The translations under genes and the position numbers were made by a program. From Paenibacillus sp. MMS20-IR301 (lineage in GTDB: Bacteria; Bacillota; Bacilli; Paenibacillales; Paenibacillaceae): a DNA stretch of 64,000 nt. The stretch is from NCBI RefSeq assembly GCF_032302195.1, contig NZ_CP135275.1:1612001-1676000 (forward strand), read 5' to 3'. The notes under the pieces are model-generated. The model had not been told where the DNA came from. It did no database searches and worked only from the letters and a program-made list of their open reading frames with translations. This document shows, piece after piece, positions 48,136 to 57,920 of the stretch (position 1 is its first letter; each line of letters starts with the position of its first letter).

Positions 48136-48942
48136 ATGTCGGAACGTTTAAATACCGAACAGCTGAGTATCGGCTATGCAGAGGCAATGATAGTAAAGGG
48201 GCTCAATCTGTCGCTTCCGACAGGGAAAATCACCGCACTGGTCGGGGCGAACGGCTCCGGGAAGTCAACGATTCTGAAGACAATGGCCCGGATTATGCGG
48301 CCGAAGAGCGGCAGTGTCATGCTGGACGGAAAGTCGATTCACAACCTGTCCACTAAAGAGGTGGCCCGCCAGCTGGCCATTCTGCCGCAGAATCCGACGG
48401 CCCCGGACGGGCTGACAGTTTCCGAGCTGGTCGGTTACGGGCGTTACCCGCATCAGAAGGGCTTTGGCACCATGACTCCGGAAGACCGGAGCATCATCGC
48501 GAACGCAATTGCCGTAACCGGCATGAATGAGTTCCATGACCGCCCGATCGACCGGCTCTCCGGCGGCCAGCGGCAGCGGGCCTGGATTGCGATGGCTCTG
48601 GCACAGCAGACGGATATCCTGTTCCTCGATGAGCCGACGACCTTCCTCGATATGGCTCATCAGCTGGAAGTGCTGCAGCTGCTGCAGAAGCTGAACGATG
48701 AAGAAGGCCGGACCATCATCATGGTTGTCCATGACTTGAATCATGCCTCTCGTTACGCGCAGCATATGGTTGCGATCAAATCCGGCAGTGTCATCAGTGA
48801 AGGGTCTCCGGAAGAAGTGATGACACCGGGTGTACTGCGTGAGGTGTTCGGAATTGAAGCGGATATTGTACCTGATCCGCGTACCGGAGTACCGCTGTGC
48901 CTGCCGTACGAATTGGCGGCTTACAAGGCTGCCGGTCTCTAG
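48136..48942 (+). CDS. Siderophore ABC transporter ATP-binding protein (FecE-like)
   Basis: A 268-residue ABC ATPase. Walker A is GANGSGKST, the Q-loop is ILPQNP, the signature is RLSGGQRQR, Walker B is DILFLDEPTTFLD and the switch His is in VVHDLNHASRY. It energises the FecCD permease pair. ATG 48136 follows AAGGAGTGA; a GTG at 48127 overlaps that site. Confidence 0.94.
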   Translation: MSERLNTEQLSIGYAEAMIVKGLNLSLPTGKITALVGANGSGKSTILKTMARIMRPKSGSVMLDGKSIHNLSTKEVARQLAILPQNPTAPDGLTVSELVGYGRYPHQKGFGTMTPEDRSIIANAIAVTGMNEFHDRPIDRLSGGQRQRAWIAMALAQQTDILFLDEPTTFLDMAHQLEVLQLLQKLNDEEGRTIIMVVHDLNHASRYAQHMVAIKSGSVISEGSPEEVMTPGVLREVFGIEADIVPDPRTGVPLCLPYELAAYKAAGL

Positions 48943-48985
48943 CAGCTGAAATATATTTATTACCGGAACGGAGAGGAGCAGGAAC

Positions 48986-49801
48986 ATGAATGAGTTACTT
49001 ATAAAAGAGTTCGCCGTCCGGTTCGATCTTCATCCTGCAGCGCCGGAAGGAACGCAGCATTCGTTCGCAGCCTCGGAGCTGGTGCAGGAGCAGGGGATGG
49101 AAGCATTCGTGAAGGCCTACCGGCCGCTGATGAAAGCGCTGGATGACAAAGCCGTCGCTGCGTATTTTGGCGGTTATCTGTCCAGTATCGCGCTTGCGGT
49201 GCAGTATTCAGTTACAGGCTTCTCCTGCGTTCCGGACTTCAGCCTGGACAATCTGGCCATTCATCTGGTTCCCGCAGACGGCTACTGCCGGATAGCTTAC
49301 TCGCTTCAGGAATGGAAGCCCGAATATGGACCGGCAGCAGAGCAGGGCGGTTCACGGGAAGCATGGCGCAGTGAAGTATTAATCCGCTTTTACAAGGAGA
49401 CAGCCGGACCCTTAATCCGCAGTATCTCACAGGTAAGCGGACTAGCCCCAAGCGAGATTTGGGGGCAGCTGCCGAGTAAGTTCAATTACTACGTAGAGGC
49501 TTTTGCTGCCGGAGTTACGGATACTGCACTGCTCCAGCGGATTGCTGACGATTATGGTTACCTGAAGGATGAGCTGCCGGCGGAAGTCTTCCAGATGCCG
49601 CGGAATCCCTTCCAGGTAAAGGTACGCAGAATGGAGTCTCTTGCTGATCCGGAGCAGACTGTACAAATGCGCAACCGCTGCTGTATGTATTACCGGACAG
49701 AAGGCGGCCGTCTCTGCTACACCTGTCCGCGGATGAAAGAGAGCGAACGGGCTGAGCGGAGGGAAGAATACCGCTTGGAAATGGCTGCGGCGAAAGAATA
49801 G
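48986..49801 (+). CDS. FhuF-like siderophore-iron reductase
   Basis: A 271-residue protein with the C-terminal iron-sulphur motif of ferric siderophore reductases: CC-x10-C-x2-C (RCCMYYRTEGGRLCYTCPRM). The N-terminal ~200 residues match the FhuF/IucA-C-like reductase domain. It reduces siderophore-bound Fe(III) in the cytoplasm to release iron, completing the uptake pathway coded upstream. It follows the ATPase gene by 43 bases with GAGGAGCAGG before the ATG. A stem-loop follows. Confidence 0.85.
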   Translation: MNELLIKEFAVRFDLHPAAPEGTQHSFAASELVQEQGMEAFVKAYRPLMKALDDKAVAAYFGGYLSSIALAVQYSVTGFSCVPDFSLDNLAIHLVPADGYCRIAYSLQEWKPEYGPAAEQGGSREAWRSEVLIRFYKETAGPLIRSISQVSGLAPSEIWGQLPSKFNYYVEAFAAGVTDTALLQRIADDYGYLKDELPAEVFQMPRNPFQVKVRRMESLADPEQTVQMRNRCCMYYRTEGGRLCYTCPRMKESERAERREEYRLEMAAAKE

Positions 49802-49848
49802 GTTATATTCAGGAAAGTTGCAACATAATAATGCTGTAAGCAGCTTCA

Positions 49849-49888
49849 GAACAGGCTCCTGTCATTGACAAGGGAGCCTGTTCGTTGT
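49849..49888 (+). terminator. Terminator after the FhuF-like gene
   Basis: GAACAGGCTCC pairs exactly with GGAGCCTGTTC, with a short, mixed T tail. Confidence 0.7.
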
Positions 49889-49973
49889 TACAGTTGGGGT
49901 TGCTGCAGTAGGAAGGATTCAGCGGCGGCCAAGGATTCCGGTCATTATTTATCCAGAGTTAGGAGCATGAGCA

Positions 49974-50888
49974 ATGAATATCGATAACATATATAAGGAT
50001 TTGCAGGAGCTGGTTACGGAAGGCTCACTGAAATGTCATGAGAATCTCAAGGATCTGGTCTATACCCGCATGGGCGGCGAGGCGGATATCTGGGTGGCTC
50101 CTGCATCATACGATGAAATTAAACTAATTTCTACATACGCACAGGGTAAGCAGATTCCGCTTACCGTGCTTGGTAACGGTTCAAATGTAATCATCCGGGA
50201 CGGCGGCATCCGCGGGATTGTTCTGCAGACTTCAGAGATGAAGGAGACAGGAATCCGGGACGGACTGCTCTATGCCCAGTGCGGTGCGAAGATTATTGAT
50301 GTCTCGCGGTACGCCCTTGAGGCAGAGCTGACAGGCTTGGAGTTTGCCTGCGGTATTCCGGGAACAGTAGGCGGGGCGCTATATATGAACGCCGGTGCTT
50401 ATGGCGGAGAAGTGAAGGATGTGCTCCATAGCGCTCTTGTTCTGGATAAGGACGGCCAGCTCTTAACGATGCAGGGCGACCAGCTTGCCTGGGGCTACCG
50501 CAAAAGCGTCTTTGCAAGCGGTGATTATATTGTGCTGGAAGCACGGTTTGCACTGCAGCAGGGCGACCCTGCGGCTATCAAAGCGTCGATGGATGAGCTG
50601 ACCTATCTCCGCGAATCCAAGCAGCCGCTGGAATATCCGTCTTGCGGCAGTGTGTTTAAGCGGCCGCCGGGCCGGTTTGCCGGGCAGCTGATTCAGGAGA
50701 GCGGGCTGCAGGGAACACGGATCGGCGGAGCCGAGGTCTCGCGCAAGCATGCCGGATTCATCATCAATGCAGACAATGCCTCGGCTAGTGATTATATCGG
50801 GCTGATCCAGCATGTGCGCTCTACGGTCAAGGATAAGTTTGACGTTGAACTGGAGACAGAAGTGGAGATTATCGGCGAAGAAGTATAG
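49974..50888 (+). CDS. murB: UDP-N-acetylenolpyruvoylglucosamine reductase MurB
   Basis: A 304-residue FAD enzyme that makes UDP-MurNAc for peptidoglycan. Visible motifs: YTRMGGEADIWVAP, LTVLGNGSNVIIRDGGIRG (FAD pyrophosphate loop), GIPGTVGGALYMNAGAYGGE, YRKSVFA and, at the C-terminus, SCGSVFKRPPG with the catalytic Ser region and GTRIGGAEVSRKHAGFIIN. It is a type II MurB, as expected for Firmicutes. TTAGGAG precedes the ATG. It stands alone here, without other mur genes. Confidence 0.95.
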   Translation: MNIDNIYKDLQELVTEGSLKCHENLKDLVYTRMGGEADIWVAPASYDEIKLISTYAQGKQIPLTVLGNGSNVIIRDGGIRGIVLQTSEMKETGIRDGLLYAQCGAKIIDVSRYALEAELTGLEFACGIPGTVGGALYMNAGAYGGEVKDVLHSALVLDKDGQLLTMQGDQLAWGYRKSVFASGDYIVLEARFALQQGDPAAIKASMDELTYLRESKQPLEYPSCGSVFKRPPGRFAGQLIQESGLQGTRIGGAEVSRKHAGFIINADNASASDYIGLIQHVRSTVKDKFDVELETEVEIIGEEV

Positions 50889-51047
50889 GCCTTACACCGT
50901 CGAATACCCCGCGGGCATAAGCCGGCGGGGTGTTCAGATAAACTAAGCTGGGCGTCTTCACTTTACCACGCTGAGGGCTTTATGAAAACAAACAAGTCCG
51001 GACTCTTGAAAAAATGACGGGCTCAAGAATTTTCTATGTGCTTCAAA

Positions 51048-51088
51048 AAAACAGCCAGTTCCCGGAGATCACCGGCGGCTGGCTGTTT
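51048..51088 (-). terminator. Terminator for the 51110-51448 gene
   Basis: AAAACAGCCAG pairs with CTGGCTGTTT. On the minus strand the stem is followed by a T-run. Confidence 0.7.
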
Positions 51089-51109
51089 GTATTTAGTTCT
51101 TATTGCAGT

Positions 51110-51448
51110 CTATCCGCGCAAGACCAGCGAATACTTCGCCCTGTCTGTCTGCAGCTCCACATGGTCTTCGGCCAGGGCAATTACCTTCAACCCGTTCACT
51201 GCGATCTCATAGCTGGGCTGGGGCAGCGGCACCAGCTCTCCGTCAGCATTGAGTGTGCTGCCGGAACCGCGCAGAATCAGCGCACTGCTGAGGTATTCAT
51301 CAATAACATCATCTGCGTTACGGTAGTCTACAGAGTTCAGATTGAAATGGACGGTGTCCAGATCATCAAGCTCCTGTTTCTCGATTACAAGCGAAGCCTC
51401 CGGTTGTGCTTCAAGCCATTCCATAAGCCTCTGTACATTTTGTTCCAT
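51110..51448 (-). CDS. Hypothetical small protein (112 aa)
   Basis: The ATG at 51448 is preceded by GATGGGAG and gives a 112-residue acidic protein beginning MEQNVQRLMEWLEAQPEASL; a longer frame upstream lacks a site. Regions such as HFNLNSVDYRNADDVIDEYL and YEIAVNGLKVIALAEDHVEL suggest an alternating beta/alpha fold. I do not recognise a family. It is monocistronic, with a stem-loop downstream. Confidence 0.7.
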   Translation of the reverse strand: MEQNVQRLMEWLEAQPEASLVIEKQELDDLDTVHFNLNSVDYRNADDVIDEYLSSALILRGSGSTLNADGELVPLPQPSYEIAVNGLKVIALAEDHVELQTDRAKYSLVLRG

Positions 51449-51666
51449 ACCAGTGCTCCCATCTTTCAGTGATTTAGAGATTATTAATTCTAAGTTACCC
51501 CCTTTGATGAAAATGAATCCATACGATTGCCACATCTCTGCCAGCCGCATCACAGGAATTGCCCGCGGTAGAACCGAATGTTAAGAATATCAGCTCAGAG
51601 GGATGTTACTCTGCTTCAAGGAATAAGCTTGGGTATGGCAAACTATGAGCAAAGGTGGTAAGTCCA

Positions 51667-52515
51667 TTGATTGAGCTTAAAGAGGTCTCCAAACAATATC
51701 AGGATAGGTGTGCTGTTGACCGGTTGTCATTCACGGTGCAGGAGGGTGAGATATTCGGATTCCTTGGTCCGAACGGTGCCGGAAAGACGACAACAATCCG
51801 TATGATGACCGGACTGCTCACTCCGAGCGAAGGTGAAATTTTAATTAATGGGATTAATATTTCACGGCATAAAAAGAAAGTTCATTCGCTCATCGGTGTT
51901 GTCTTCGAGCTGCCAAATCTGTATACGCGCAGTACGATCCGCGGTAATCTCAGCCTGTTCGCCGATTTGTACGGAGTAACGCCGCAGCGGGTGGATGAAG
52001 TGCTGCATAGCCTGCAGCTGGAGGAGCGGCAGCATGAGAAGATCAGCAGCTTATCCAAGGGCTGGAAGCAGCGGGTGCTGATTGCCCGCAGTCTGCTGCA
52101 TAAGCCTGCAGTCCTTTTCCTGGATGAGCCGACAAGCGGACTCGACCCTAATTCGGCAGCCATGATCAGAGATTACATCCGGACTATTAAGGCTGAAGGA
52201 ACAACTGTAGTAATTACCACCCATGATATGCAGGAGGCGGATGAGCTAAGTGACCGTGTAGGCATTATGCATGCCGGCAGCCTGGTAGCACTGGATCAGC
52301 CACGGCAGCTGAAGCAAGCCTGCGGAAGACGGGAGCTGGCGGCGGAGTTCTGGCAGGGTGAACGGATTATCCGGGAATGCTGGCCGCTTGATGAAGAATC
52401 TACGAAGGAGCAGGTGTACCAGCTGCTGTCCGGAGGACAGATGATCAGCCTGCACAGCCGGGAAGCCACGCTTGCGGATGTCTTCGCAGCCTTGACGGGA
52501 AGTGAGCTGAGTTGA
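51667..52515 (+). CDS. ABC-2 exporter ATP-binding protein
   Basis: A 282-residue ATPase. Walker A is GPNGAGKTT, the signature is SLSKGWKQR (LSxGxxQR), Walker B is [13 protein letters not shown] and the switch is [10 protein letters not shown]. Start TTG 51667 follows AAAGGTGG by 8 bases; the GTG at 51655 overlaps that site. The stop overlaps the start of the permease gene (TTGA). Together they form a CcmA/NatA-type exporter of unknown substrate. Confidence 0.9.
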   Translation: MIELKEVSKQYQDRCAVDRLSFTVQEGEIFGFLGPNGAGKTTTIRMMTGLLTPSEGEILINGINISRHKKKVHSLIGVVFELPNLYTRSTIRGNLSLFADLYGVTPQRVDEVLHSLQLEERQHEKISSLSKGWKQRVLIARSLLHKPAVLFLDEPTSGLDPNSAAMIRDYIRTIKAEGTTVVITTHDMQEADELSDRVGIMHAGSLVALDQPRQLKQACGRRELAAEFWQGERIIRECWPLDEESTKEQVYQLLSGGQMISLHSREATLADVFAALTGSELS

Positions 52516-53195
52516 ATCAGGTACTGAAGCTGACTAAGCATGAATGCAGGGATTTCCTGCACAATCCTTCGTTTCTTATCCTCTTTATTTTACCTGTTTT
52601 CATGTCAAAAATTCTAATTGCGGTAATGGATAACGCCGGACTTAACTTCATGCTGCTGTCGACATGGATTCTGTTCGCTGAGGTAATGGTCGGCATCATG
52701 CTGACCGGGCCGTCCCTGCTGGAAGAGCGGGAGAGCCGGACCTTTGATGCGCTGCTGGTCTCGCCGCTTGGCAAAGGGCAGATTCTTGCAGCCAAGGGGA
52801 TGACGGTGCTGTTATTCTCTCTGCTGGCGCAAATTGCCGTATACCTGGTGAACCAGAAGCTGAATTCCGGATTCTTGGCCGCAATGCCGTATATGCTGGC
52901 CGGCGGACTTTTGTTTGTGGAGGTCGGAATGATCATCGGGCTGAAGCTCAGCTCGGCGAAGAACGGATCAGCCGTCAGCTCTGCTGTGATGATTGTATTC
53001 TTCCTGATTGTCTCCGTGTATGGAGCTTTGCCGGACTGGACGTATCCGTTGTTCATTATTCTGCCAAGTATTGCACTTGTTGAGAATCTGAATAGTGTAA
53101 TGAGCGGCAATGCTCCCCTGCTTGTTGAGAGCCTCCTGCTGCTCTTATGGATAACCGGGTTGACCGTGTGGATCTGGCGGATAGATGTTGAGTAG
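52512..53195 (+). CDS. ABC-2 type exporter permease
   Basis: A 227-residue membrane protein with six hydrophobic segments. The motif LLEERESRTFDALLVSPLGKGQILAAKGM is the usual ABC-2 cytoplasmic loop (E-x-G/R-T-x3-L). Its TTG start overlaps the stop of the ATPase gene by four bases. It pairs with the ATPase; the substrate is unknown. Confidence 0.88.
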   Translation: MNQVLKLTKHECRDFLHNPSFLILFILPVFMSKILIAVMDNAGLNFMLLSTWILFAEVMVGIMLTGPSLLEERESRTFDALLVSPLGKGQILAAKGMTVLLFSLLAQIAVYLVNQKLNSGFLAAMPYMLAGGLLFVEVGMIIGLKLSSAKNGSAVSSAVMIVFFLIVSVYGALPDWTYPLFIILPSIALVENLNSVMSGNAPLLVESLLLLLWITGLTVWIWRIDVE

Positions 53196-53305
53196 GTAAC
53201 GCTGAATCAGCTTCCCGGTGGGAACGGGATGTTTGCCTTGCCGGATTACGGTGTAATCTACTTCTAAGCACTAATCAAGATACATAATCGGGGAAGGTGA
53301 ATCTA

Positions 53306-54037
53306 TTGTGGAGCGCATTGACATGGGGAGCGGTGTCCGGTTCTGCCGTATTGATCGGGGCGCTGCTGGCTCTCTTCCTGCCGATTCCGGGTAAGCTGAT
53401 TGGCTTCATTATGGCGTTTGGAACAGGCGTGCTGATTGGTGCAGCAGCTTATGAGCTGCTGGAGGATTCTGCGAATGACGGCGGCTTAACCCCTACGCTG
53501 ATCGGATTTACCGCCGGGGCGCTGGTCTTCACGCTGTTCGACTGGCTGATTTCACGGCGGGGCGGAGCCGGGCGGAAGCGTTCGGCTGGTGCTCCGGCAG
53601 GAGCCAAAAGCGGTGGCCTGGCCATTTTTGCCGGAACCGTACTGGATGCCATTCCCGAATCGATTATGATCGGGGCCAGCCTGATCTCCGGACAGGGCGT
53701 AAGCCTGCTGCTGGTCATTGCCATTTTTATCAGCAACATTCCTGAAGGCTTATCCAGTACGGCAGGACTGAAGCAAGGCGGCTATGGAAAAAGCAAGATC
53801 GTACTGCTCTGGCTCGGTGTACTAATAATTTCCACTGCGGCATCGGGCGGCGGATATCTGTTCATGGATCATGCAAGCGAGCATACAGAGGCTCTGATTG
53901 CTTCTTTTGCCGGGGGCGGAATTATCGCCATGGTCTCCTCAAGTATGATGCCTGAAGCCTATGAGGACGGCGGACCGCTCACGGGCTTCATCGCTGCGAT
54001 GGGGCTGCTGTGCTCACTGGTTCTGGATCAGCTGTGA
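53306..54037 (+). CDS. ZIP family metal transporter
   Basis: A 243-residue transporter with about eight membrane segments. Segments 4 and 5 carry the metal path residues in LDAIPESIMIGASL and AIFISNIPEGLSSTAGL, typical of bacterial ZIPs for zinc, iron or manganese. A short basic loop (ISRRGGAGRKRSAG) separates segments 3 and 4. TTG 53306 follows GGGGAAGG; a GTG at 53297 in frame is also possible. Confidence 0.88.
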   Translation: MWSALTWGAVSGSAVLIGALLALFLPIPGKLIGFIMAFGTGVLIGAAAYELLEDSANDGGLTPTLIGFTAGALVFTLFDWLISRRGGAGRKRSAGAPAGAKSGGLAIFAGTVLDAIPESIMIGASLISGQGVSLLLVIAIFISNIPEGLSSTAGLKQGGYGKSKIVLLWLGVLIISTAASGGGYLFMDHASEHTEALIASFAGGGIIAMVSSSMMPEAYEDGGPLTGFIAAMGLLCSLVLDQL

Positions 54038-54354
54038 GGGTTGTCAAGCCGGCAGTAAACATGATATAGTTCAAGACGCACCGACAGTCCAGTCATAAGT
54101 ATAAAGAAGGAATCTGCGCCGCATGCGCAGGAGAGGTTCGCAAACTCCCTCTATAAAAAACTAAGACCGCCATCCGCATAACCGGCTAACCGGCCTCCCG
54201 GAAGCTATTCAAGTATGGGCCGCTACAGCCTGTGCTTATTCGCTGTTATGCAGTTAAACAGGCGTGTCTCATCTTAGTAGAGCATGTTTTCGAAATCTCG
54301 TTCTTCTTTCCAGTTCCGGCCACGGGCCGCGGGAAAAGAGAGGGGTTTTTTGTC
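54038..54354. other. Leader region of the queuosine operon
   Basis: 317 bases without a gene. It contains the preQ1 aptamer (54132-54165). Further on lies a GC-rich stretch with TTTTTT at 54347-54352, just before the queF ATG, which may be the switch terminator or RBS-control region. An open frame through it has no ribosome site. Confidence 0.6.
54132..54165 (+). ncRNA. preQ1-I riboswitch aptamer
   Basis: AGAGGTTCGCAAACTCCCTC followed by TATAAAAAACTAA matches the class I preQ1 aptamer: a 5-bp P1 stem AGAGG/CCTCT and the A-rich tail that forms the pseudoknot. It lies upstream of preQ1 synthesis genes, as expected. Confidence 0.9.
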
Positions 54355-54855
54355 ATGTCAGAAGGCAGACTGAAAGAGGAAATGCAGGAGGTTACCCTGC
54401 TGGGTAATCAAGGTACGCAGTACAAGTTCGGTTACGCGCCGGAGATTCTGGAGTCGTTCGATAACAAGCATCCCGGGCGTGATTATTTTGTTAAATTCAA
54501 CTGTCCGGAGTTCACCAGCCTGTGTCCGGTTACCGGCCAGCCTGACTTCGGGGTGATGTACATTTCGTATATTCCGGATGTAAAGATGGTGGAGTCCAAA
54601 TCACTGAAGCTCTATCTGTTCAGCTTCCGGAATCACGGGGATTTCCATGAAGACTGCGTCAACATTATTATGAATGATCTGATCTCGCTGATGGAGCCGC
54701 GTTATATTGAGGTCTGGGGCAAATTCACGCCGCGCGGCGGCATTTCCATTGATCCTTACTGCAACTGGGGGCGTCCGGGGAGCAAGTATGAGGCTATGGC
54801 CGAGCACCGGCTGATGAATCATGACCTGTATCCTGAGAAAGTGGACAACCGTTAA
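54355..54855 (+). CDS. queF: preQ0 reductase QueF
   Basis: A 166-residue NADPH-dependent nitrile reductase converting preQ0 to preQ1. The catalytic Cys is in [14 protein letters not shown], and the NADPH motif [16 protein letters not shown] (E-S-K-S-x-K) follows. The length matches B. subtilis QueF (unimodular type). ATG 54355 is chosen on homology; the frame continues upstream through the leader. Confidence 0.95.
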   Translation: MSEGRLKEEMQEVTLLGNQGTQYKFGYAPEILESFDNKHPGRDYFVKFNCPEFTSLCPVTGQPDFGVMYISYIPDVKMVESKSLKLYLFSFRNHGDFHEDCVNIIMNDLISLMEPRYIEVWGKFTPRGGISIDPYCNWGRPGSKYEAMAEHRLMNHDLYPEKVDNR

Positions 54856-54885
54856 TCCGGCCGAAGCGAAAGGAGCGTATATATA

Positions 54886-55548
54886 ATGAATAAAAAAGCA
54901 CTGGTCGTCTTCAGCGGCGGCCAAGACAGCACTACCTGCCTGGCCTGGGCTATGCAGAAGTTCCAGGAGGTTCAGGTGGTTACGTTTAATTATAACCAGC
55001 GGCATGCCGAGGAGATTGAGGTCGCCAAGGAAATTGCCGCGAAATTCGGAGTGAAGCAGCATATTCTCGATCTGGGGCTGCTGAATCAGCTGGCTCCGAA
55101 TGCCCTGACCCGGGATGACATTGAGATTGCCGCCGGCGGAGAGGGGGAGCTGCCGAGCACCTTTGTGGATGGGCGGAACCTGCTGTTCCTGTCCTTTGCA
55201 GCCATCCTGGCAAAGCAGCTGGGCTATGCGAACATCATCACCGGCGTGTGTCAGACGGATTTCAGCGGTTATCCGGACTGCCGGGACGTATTCGTGAAAT
55301 CCCTGAATGTGACGCTTAATCTGTCGATGGATTATGAGTTCGTGATTCATACCCCGCTGATGTGGCTGGATAAGAAGGAAACGTGGAAGCTGGCTGATGA
55401 GCTGGGCTGCTTCGACTATGTCCGTGAGCAGACTTTAACCTGCTATAACGGGATCATCGGCAGCGGCTGCGGCACCTGTCCGGCATGCCTGCTGCGCCAG
55501 CGCGGTCTGGAGCAATATGAAGCTGAACGCCAGGGGGCGGGCCACTGA
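54886..55548 (+). CDS. queC: 7-cyano-7-deazaguanine synthase QueC
   Basis: A 220-residue ATP-dependent enzyme forming preQ0 from 7-carboxy-7-deazaguanine and ammonia. The PP-loop is [11 protein letters not shown] at the N-terminus, and the zinc site is in [16 protein letters not shown] near the C-terminus. AAAGGAG precedes the ATG. The stop TGA overlaps the ATG of queD by one base. Confidence 0.95.
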   Translation: MNKKALVVFSGGQDSTTCLAWAMQKFQEVQVVTFNYNQRHAEEIEVAKEIAAKFGVKQHILDLGLLNQLAPNALTRDDIEIAAGGEGELPSTFVDGRNLLFLSFAAILAKQLGYANIITGVCQTDFSGYPDCRDVFVKSLNVTLNLSMDYEFVIHTPLMWLDKKETWKLADELGCFDYVREQTLTCYNGIIGSGCGTCPACLLRQRGLEQYEAERQGAGH

Positions 55549-56030
55549 TGCCGGGCGAAGTATCGGTCTGCAAAATCTTCACCTTCGACGCCGCCCACCA
55601 GTTGATCGGCCATCAAGGGAAATGCAGCAATCTGCACGGGCATACTTACAAGCTGGAAATAGTGCTGAAGGGGGTTCCATCTGTAGAGGAAGGGAGTTCA
55701 GGTGAAGGCTTCGTCATCGATTTCAGCGAAATCAAAAGGATCGTGAAGCAGTCTGTTGTGGACCGGCTGGATCATGCCTTCCTGGCCATGGGCAATGAGC
55801 CTGTACTGGATACGCTGAAGGCTACCGGCTCCAAGGTGGCCCAGCTGTCGTTCCGGACGACGGCGGAGAACCTGTCTGCTTATATTGCCTATGAGCTTAA
55901 ACAGGCAGCCTTGCCGGTATACTCGGTCAAGCTGTGGGAGACACCGACTTCCTGGGCGGAGGTACGGGCAGCCGATATACCGGAGGCAGGACCCTCTTAC
56001 CGTCTGTATGGAGGCTGTGACCATGAGTAG
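55548..56030 (+). CDS. queD: 6-carboxytetrahydropterin synthase QueD
   Basis: A 160-residue T-fold enzyme converting dihydroneopterin triphosphate to 6-carboxytetrahydropterin. Zinc-binding His residues occur in DAAHQLIG and NLHGHTYK, the catalytic Cys is in GKCSNLHGH, and the C-terminal WETPTSWAEV is conserved. It overlaps queC by one base and queE by eight. Confidence 0.95.
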   Translation: MPGEVSVCKIFTFDAAHQLIGHQGKCSNLHGHTYKLEIVLKGVPSVEEGSSGEGFVIDFSEIKRIVKQSVVDRLDHAFLAMGNEPVLDTLKATGSKVAQLSFRTTAENLSAYIAYELKQAALPVYSVKLWETPTSWAEVRAADIPEAGPSYRLYGGCDHE

Positions 56031-56751
56031 AATTCCGGTTATCGAAATGTTCGGTCCGACGATTCAGGGGGAAGGGGCAGTAATCGGTGTCAAAACGATG
56101 TTCGTCCGCACCTCCGGCTGTGACTACCGCTGCAGCTGGTGTGATTCTGCCTTTACCTGGGACGGTTCGGCCAAAGATAAAATAACGCTGATGGAGCCCG
56201 GGGAGATTCTCGCCGGACTGCTAGAGCTTGCCGGGGATAACTTTGACTGTGTAACCATTTCCGGCGGCAATCCCGCGCTGATCGGAGAAGCCATGGGAGA
56301 GTTCATTACCCTGCTGCATGAACGCGGTATTCAGACAGCCATTGAGACGCAGGGAAGCAAATGGCAGGACTGGTTCCTCGATGTGGATGTGCTGACGGTC
56401 AGCCCCAAGCCGCCCAGCTCCGGCATGAAGACGGACTGGGACAAGCTGGATGAGATCATGCGCCGGGTAGAGAACAGTAACAGCGGTAAAGGGGCGCACA
56501 GTCTGAAGGTCGTTGTCTTTAATGAAGAAGACTACGACTACGCACGTAAAGTTCATTTCAGATACCCGGAGGTTCCGCTGTTCCTGCAGCCGGGCAATGA
56601 TAATGTTACCGAAGAGGGTGATATTTCGGGCCGGCTGCTCGGCCGGCTCGAATGGCTGTTCAATCTGGTCATTGCCGATCCGCAGATGAACCAGGCACGG
56701 GTACTTCCGCAGCTGCACGCACTGATTTGGCATAATAAGCGGGGCAAGTAG
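56023..56751 (+). CDS. queE: 7-carboxy-7-deazaguanine synthase QueE (radical SAM)
   Basis: A 242-residue radical SAM enzyme. The iron-sulphur motif is GCDYRCSWCDSAF (C-x3-C-x2-C), with an upstream GPTIQGEG signature. ATG 56023 overlaps the end of queD by eight bases. With queD and queC it makes preQ0; folE, the GTP cyclohydrolase, must lie elsewhere. Confidence 0.95.
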   Translation: MSRIPVIEMFGPTIQGEGAVIGVKTMFVRTSGCDYRCSWCDSAFTWDGSAKDKITLMEPGEILAGLLELAGDNFDCVTISGGNPALIGEAMGEFITLLHERGIQTAIETQGSKWQDWFLDVDVLTVSPKPPSSGMKTDWDKLDEIMRRVENSNSGKGAHSLKVVVFNEEDYDYARKVHFRYPEVPLFLQPGNDNVTEEGDISGRLLGRLEWLFNLVIADPQMNQARVLPQLHALIWHNKRGK

Positions 56752-56770
56752 ATTTTTCATATATATAGAA

Positions 56771-56808
56771 GACCGGACTTCCAGCATAGCGGAGGCTCCG
56801 GTTTTTTT
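56771..56808 (+). terminator. Terminator of the que operon
   Basis: CCGGACTTCC pairs, with an interior bulge, to GGAGGCTCCGG, followed by TTTTTTT. Confidence 0.8.
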
Positions 56809-56847
56809 ATATACTTAATGGAGGATTAAGCACAAGGGGGAGCAGAA

Positions 56848-57015
56848 ATGGAGAACGGATATTACGCCGGCTGGGGAACGCTGGCTCTAATCAATGCGGG
56901 AATTGCCCAGGGGAAGAACCGGAGCGGATTGAACTGGTTCCTGCTGTCCTTGCTGCTGGGGCCGCTTGCCACCTTTATTCTTGTGATCTCGGACAAACTT
57001 CCGGAACGAAGCTGA
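56848..57015 (+). CDS. Small membrane protein (55 aa)
   Basis: A 55-residue protein beginning MENGYYAGWGTLALINAGIA. A short basic segment (QGKNRSGLNW) precedes one membrane span (FLLSLLLGPLATFILVIS) and an acidic tail. AAGGGGGAG lies just upstream of the ATG. The product is below common gene-size cut-offs. No function can be assigned. Confidence 0.7.
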   Translation: MENGYYAGWGTLALINAGIAQGKNRSGLNWFLLSLLLGPLATFILVISDKLPERS

Positions 57016-57051
57016 CGGGTAACCAGAAGCTCCGCAGATTCTTCTGCAGCT

Positions 57052-57774
57052 TCAGCGGGTCAGCCTGCGGCTGACTGATTTGTACAGCATATGGCGGATC
57101 TTCTTCAGCCGGGCGAAATTCTCAGCAAAGCTGACACCGGAAGATCTTCTCAGACCCTCACCGAAATCCCTTTTGTAACGCAAGGGCGCCTCCAGATAGA
57201 GGGCGATAATATGCAGCTGATTCCAGCCGGGATACCGTTCGTTGTGGCAGAGGATTTCGGCAGTTTCGAGTGCGGTGAAGCTCTGGCACCACTGCCGTTC
57301 TTCAAGAATGAACCGCATGGCCGGCCCGTTACCTGCAATCATGATGTCACGGAATTCATTCAGGGCGTGACTGGCCACATCAACATATTCTACAATCTGC
57401 AGTGGCTTCAGCCAGCGGCGGCGGAACTTCGGAGCAGGCTCAGGGTAATTACTATCCGGGGTGCTGAACAGGATCTCCTTGCGGATCATTTCAGCAGCGG
57501 GGAAGCGCTCAAGGTTGTCGAGTCTTGCGAGGCATTCTTCCGCTTGCGGCTTCCCTCTCAGCTGCAACAGATGCAGCATATTCCATACTGTGAATTTGCC
57601 GTGTTGCTCAGCCGTCTTCCTGTGCTGATAAATTGTGCAGGAGGCTGTCAGATCATTTAGACTGTCATAGAACGGCATGATCGTACTGCGGACATACCGG
57701 AAGTAGGCTTTCAGCTCTTCCTTAGGCACTCTATAAGTAATAGCGAGATAATAAGTATCATTAAGCGGATTCAT
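57052..57774 (-). CDS. Hypothetical protein (240 aa)
   Basis: A soluble, basic 240-residue protein beginning MNPLNDTYYLAITYRVPKEE. ATG 57774 follows AGGAG by about 11 bases; a GTG slightly upstream in frame is an alternative. The composition is rich in Arg, Leu and aromatic residues, with mostly helical stretches (LARLDNLERFPAAEMIRKE; FRDIMIAGNGPAMRFILEER). I do not recognise the family. Confidence 0.7.
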   Translation of the reverse strand: MNPLNDTYYLAITYRVPKEELKAYFRYVRSTIMPFYDSLNDLTASCTIYQHRKTAEQHGKFTVWNMLHLLQLRGKPQAEECLARLDNLERFPAAEMIRKEILFSTPDSNYPEPAPKFRRRWLKPLQIVEYVDVASHALNEFRDIMIAGNGPAMRFILEERQWCQSFTALETAEILCHNERYPGWNQLHIIALYLEAPLRYKRDFGEGLRRSSGVSFAENFARLKKIRHMLYKSVSRRLTR

Positions 57775-57920
57775 TGTTCTGTTCACTCCTAAGCAAAGTA
57801 TTACATCCATTTTAGCAGAGCCAGCCTGCCGGTCCCGGACAAGAACAGGATTGTTTTGAACGAAATCTGGATTATCTTCATTTGCAGCAAGCTCTTAAAA
57901 TCAAGGAGGAGGCGTTAGTA

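Noticed and set aside
48265..48987. 240-codon open frame on the minus strand
   Set aside because: It is fully antisense to the ABC ATPase, whose motifs are all intact on the plus strand.
54601..55350. 249-codon open frame on the minus strand
   Set aside because: It is antisense to queF and queC, which carry clear catalytic motifs.
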